Below the pieces are notes generated by a model, which was given only the letters and a program-made list of their open reading frames with translations, was not told the origin of the DNA and ran no database searches. This document shows, in pieces, positions 6,019 to 6,236 of a DNA stretch of 6,236 nt. Numbering within the stretch: the stretch's first letter is position 1; each line of letters starts with the position of its first letter. The DNA comes from Deltaproteobacteria bacterium (GTDB lineage: Bacteria > Myxococcota_A > Polyangia > HGW-17 > SLPX01). The stretch covers positions 1 through 6,236 of the forward strand of contig JAABSF010000076.1 in NCBI GenBank assembly GCA_011390535.1. Direction: 5' to 3'. The position numbers were made by a program, and so were the translations under genes.

Positions 6019-6236
6019 TTGTTTGATTTAAAGAAAAACTCAGCTCGGATCCTGCTGATTATACTGTTGGGGTTATCTGCCTGGCTCCGATTCCATAATC
6101 TGGGCGAGATCAAGGGGTTCATATTCGACGAAGTGTATTTCGCCCGTTTCGCCCAGGACTATCTCACTTTTCAAGAGTGCCCTGAGTTTATGCTGAAAGG
6201 CGGGTATTCCCAAAATGCAGGCTGTTACGATGTCCA
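6019..6236 (+). CDS. GT39/protein O-mannosyltransferase-like membrane glycosyltransferase, N-terminal 72 codons only
   Basis: The frame stays open to the window edge. After a short basic start a first membrane helix spans about residues 9-25 (ending WLRF). It is followed by FIFDEVYFARFAQDYL (34-49), which matches the first external loop of the PMT/GT39 family; its Asp-Glu pair (D37, E38) is the conserved catalytic-site acidic motif. The window ends on Asp-Val plus CA, as expected just before the family's HPPLG segment. Such enzymes move a sugar from a polyprenyl-phosphate donor to an acceptor on the outer face of the membrane. Between the DE motif and that point lies an unusual stretch of about 20 residues with two cysteines (C54, C69). 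No in-frame ATG lies between the TGA stop at 5959-5961 and the helix, so TTG at 6019 is chosen, with AAGAGA 8 bases before it. The family is likely; the acceptor is unknown. Confidence 0.75.
   Translation, partial: MFDLKKNSARILLIILLGLSAWLRFHNLGEIKGFIFDEVYFARFAQDYLTFQECPEFMLKGGYSQNAGCYDV

Overview
The window reads as ordinary bacterial chromosome: tightly packed genes, strong AAGGAG-type ribosome binding sites, a short overlap-like gene junction and no introns. The gene content (OFA-family MFS carrier, HAD–GH65 fusion, bacterial GT39 protein) and intermediate base composition would fit an anaerobic Gram-negative such as a member of the old Deltaproteobacteria (Desulfobacterota or relatives). 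That placement is a guess from protein style, not a demonstrated assignment. I see no mobile element, CRISPR array, tRNA or rRNA.

Layout: positions 1-5754 hold three genes, all on the minus strand, so transcription runs right to left. First comes an MFS transporter of the oxalate/formate antiporter (OFA) type (5754 to 4138). It has an extra charged loop after its first membrane helix and a nearly pure Lys/Glu tail encoded by a long polypyrimidine tract. After a 216-base gap comes a 400-residue HAD-superfamily phosphatase of unestablished substrate (3921 to 2719). Only 2 bases later begins a long fusion protein, beta-phosphoglucomutase-like HAD domain plus glycoside hydrolase family 65 domain (2716 to beyond position 1, where it is cut by the window edge). 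On the right, a 264-base divergent control region (5755-6018) separates the transporter from a plus-strand gene whose first 72 codons (6019 onward) look like a protein O-mannosyltransferase/GT39-type membrane glycosyltransferase.

How the genes may work together: the phosphatase and the fusion protein are almost certainly translated from one message and form a small alpha-glucoside module. A GH65 phosphorylase would split a disaccharide such as trehalose, kojibiose or maltose with phosphate into glucose and beta-glucose 1-phosphate. The fused HAD domain would turn the latter into glucose 6-phosphate. The HAD phosphatase next to it could act on a phosphorylated sugar in the same pathway (trehalose 6-phosphate is the obvious candidate, but unproven). 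The OFA transporter may or may not belong to the same transcription unit.

The most notable non-coding structure is a set of three spaced copies of an 8-base element, TTATYACC, upstream of the transporter. Nothing here clearly amounts to a new defence or mobile system; the best leads are the uncharacterised phosphatase, the transporter's added charged regions and the operator-like cluster.
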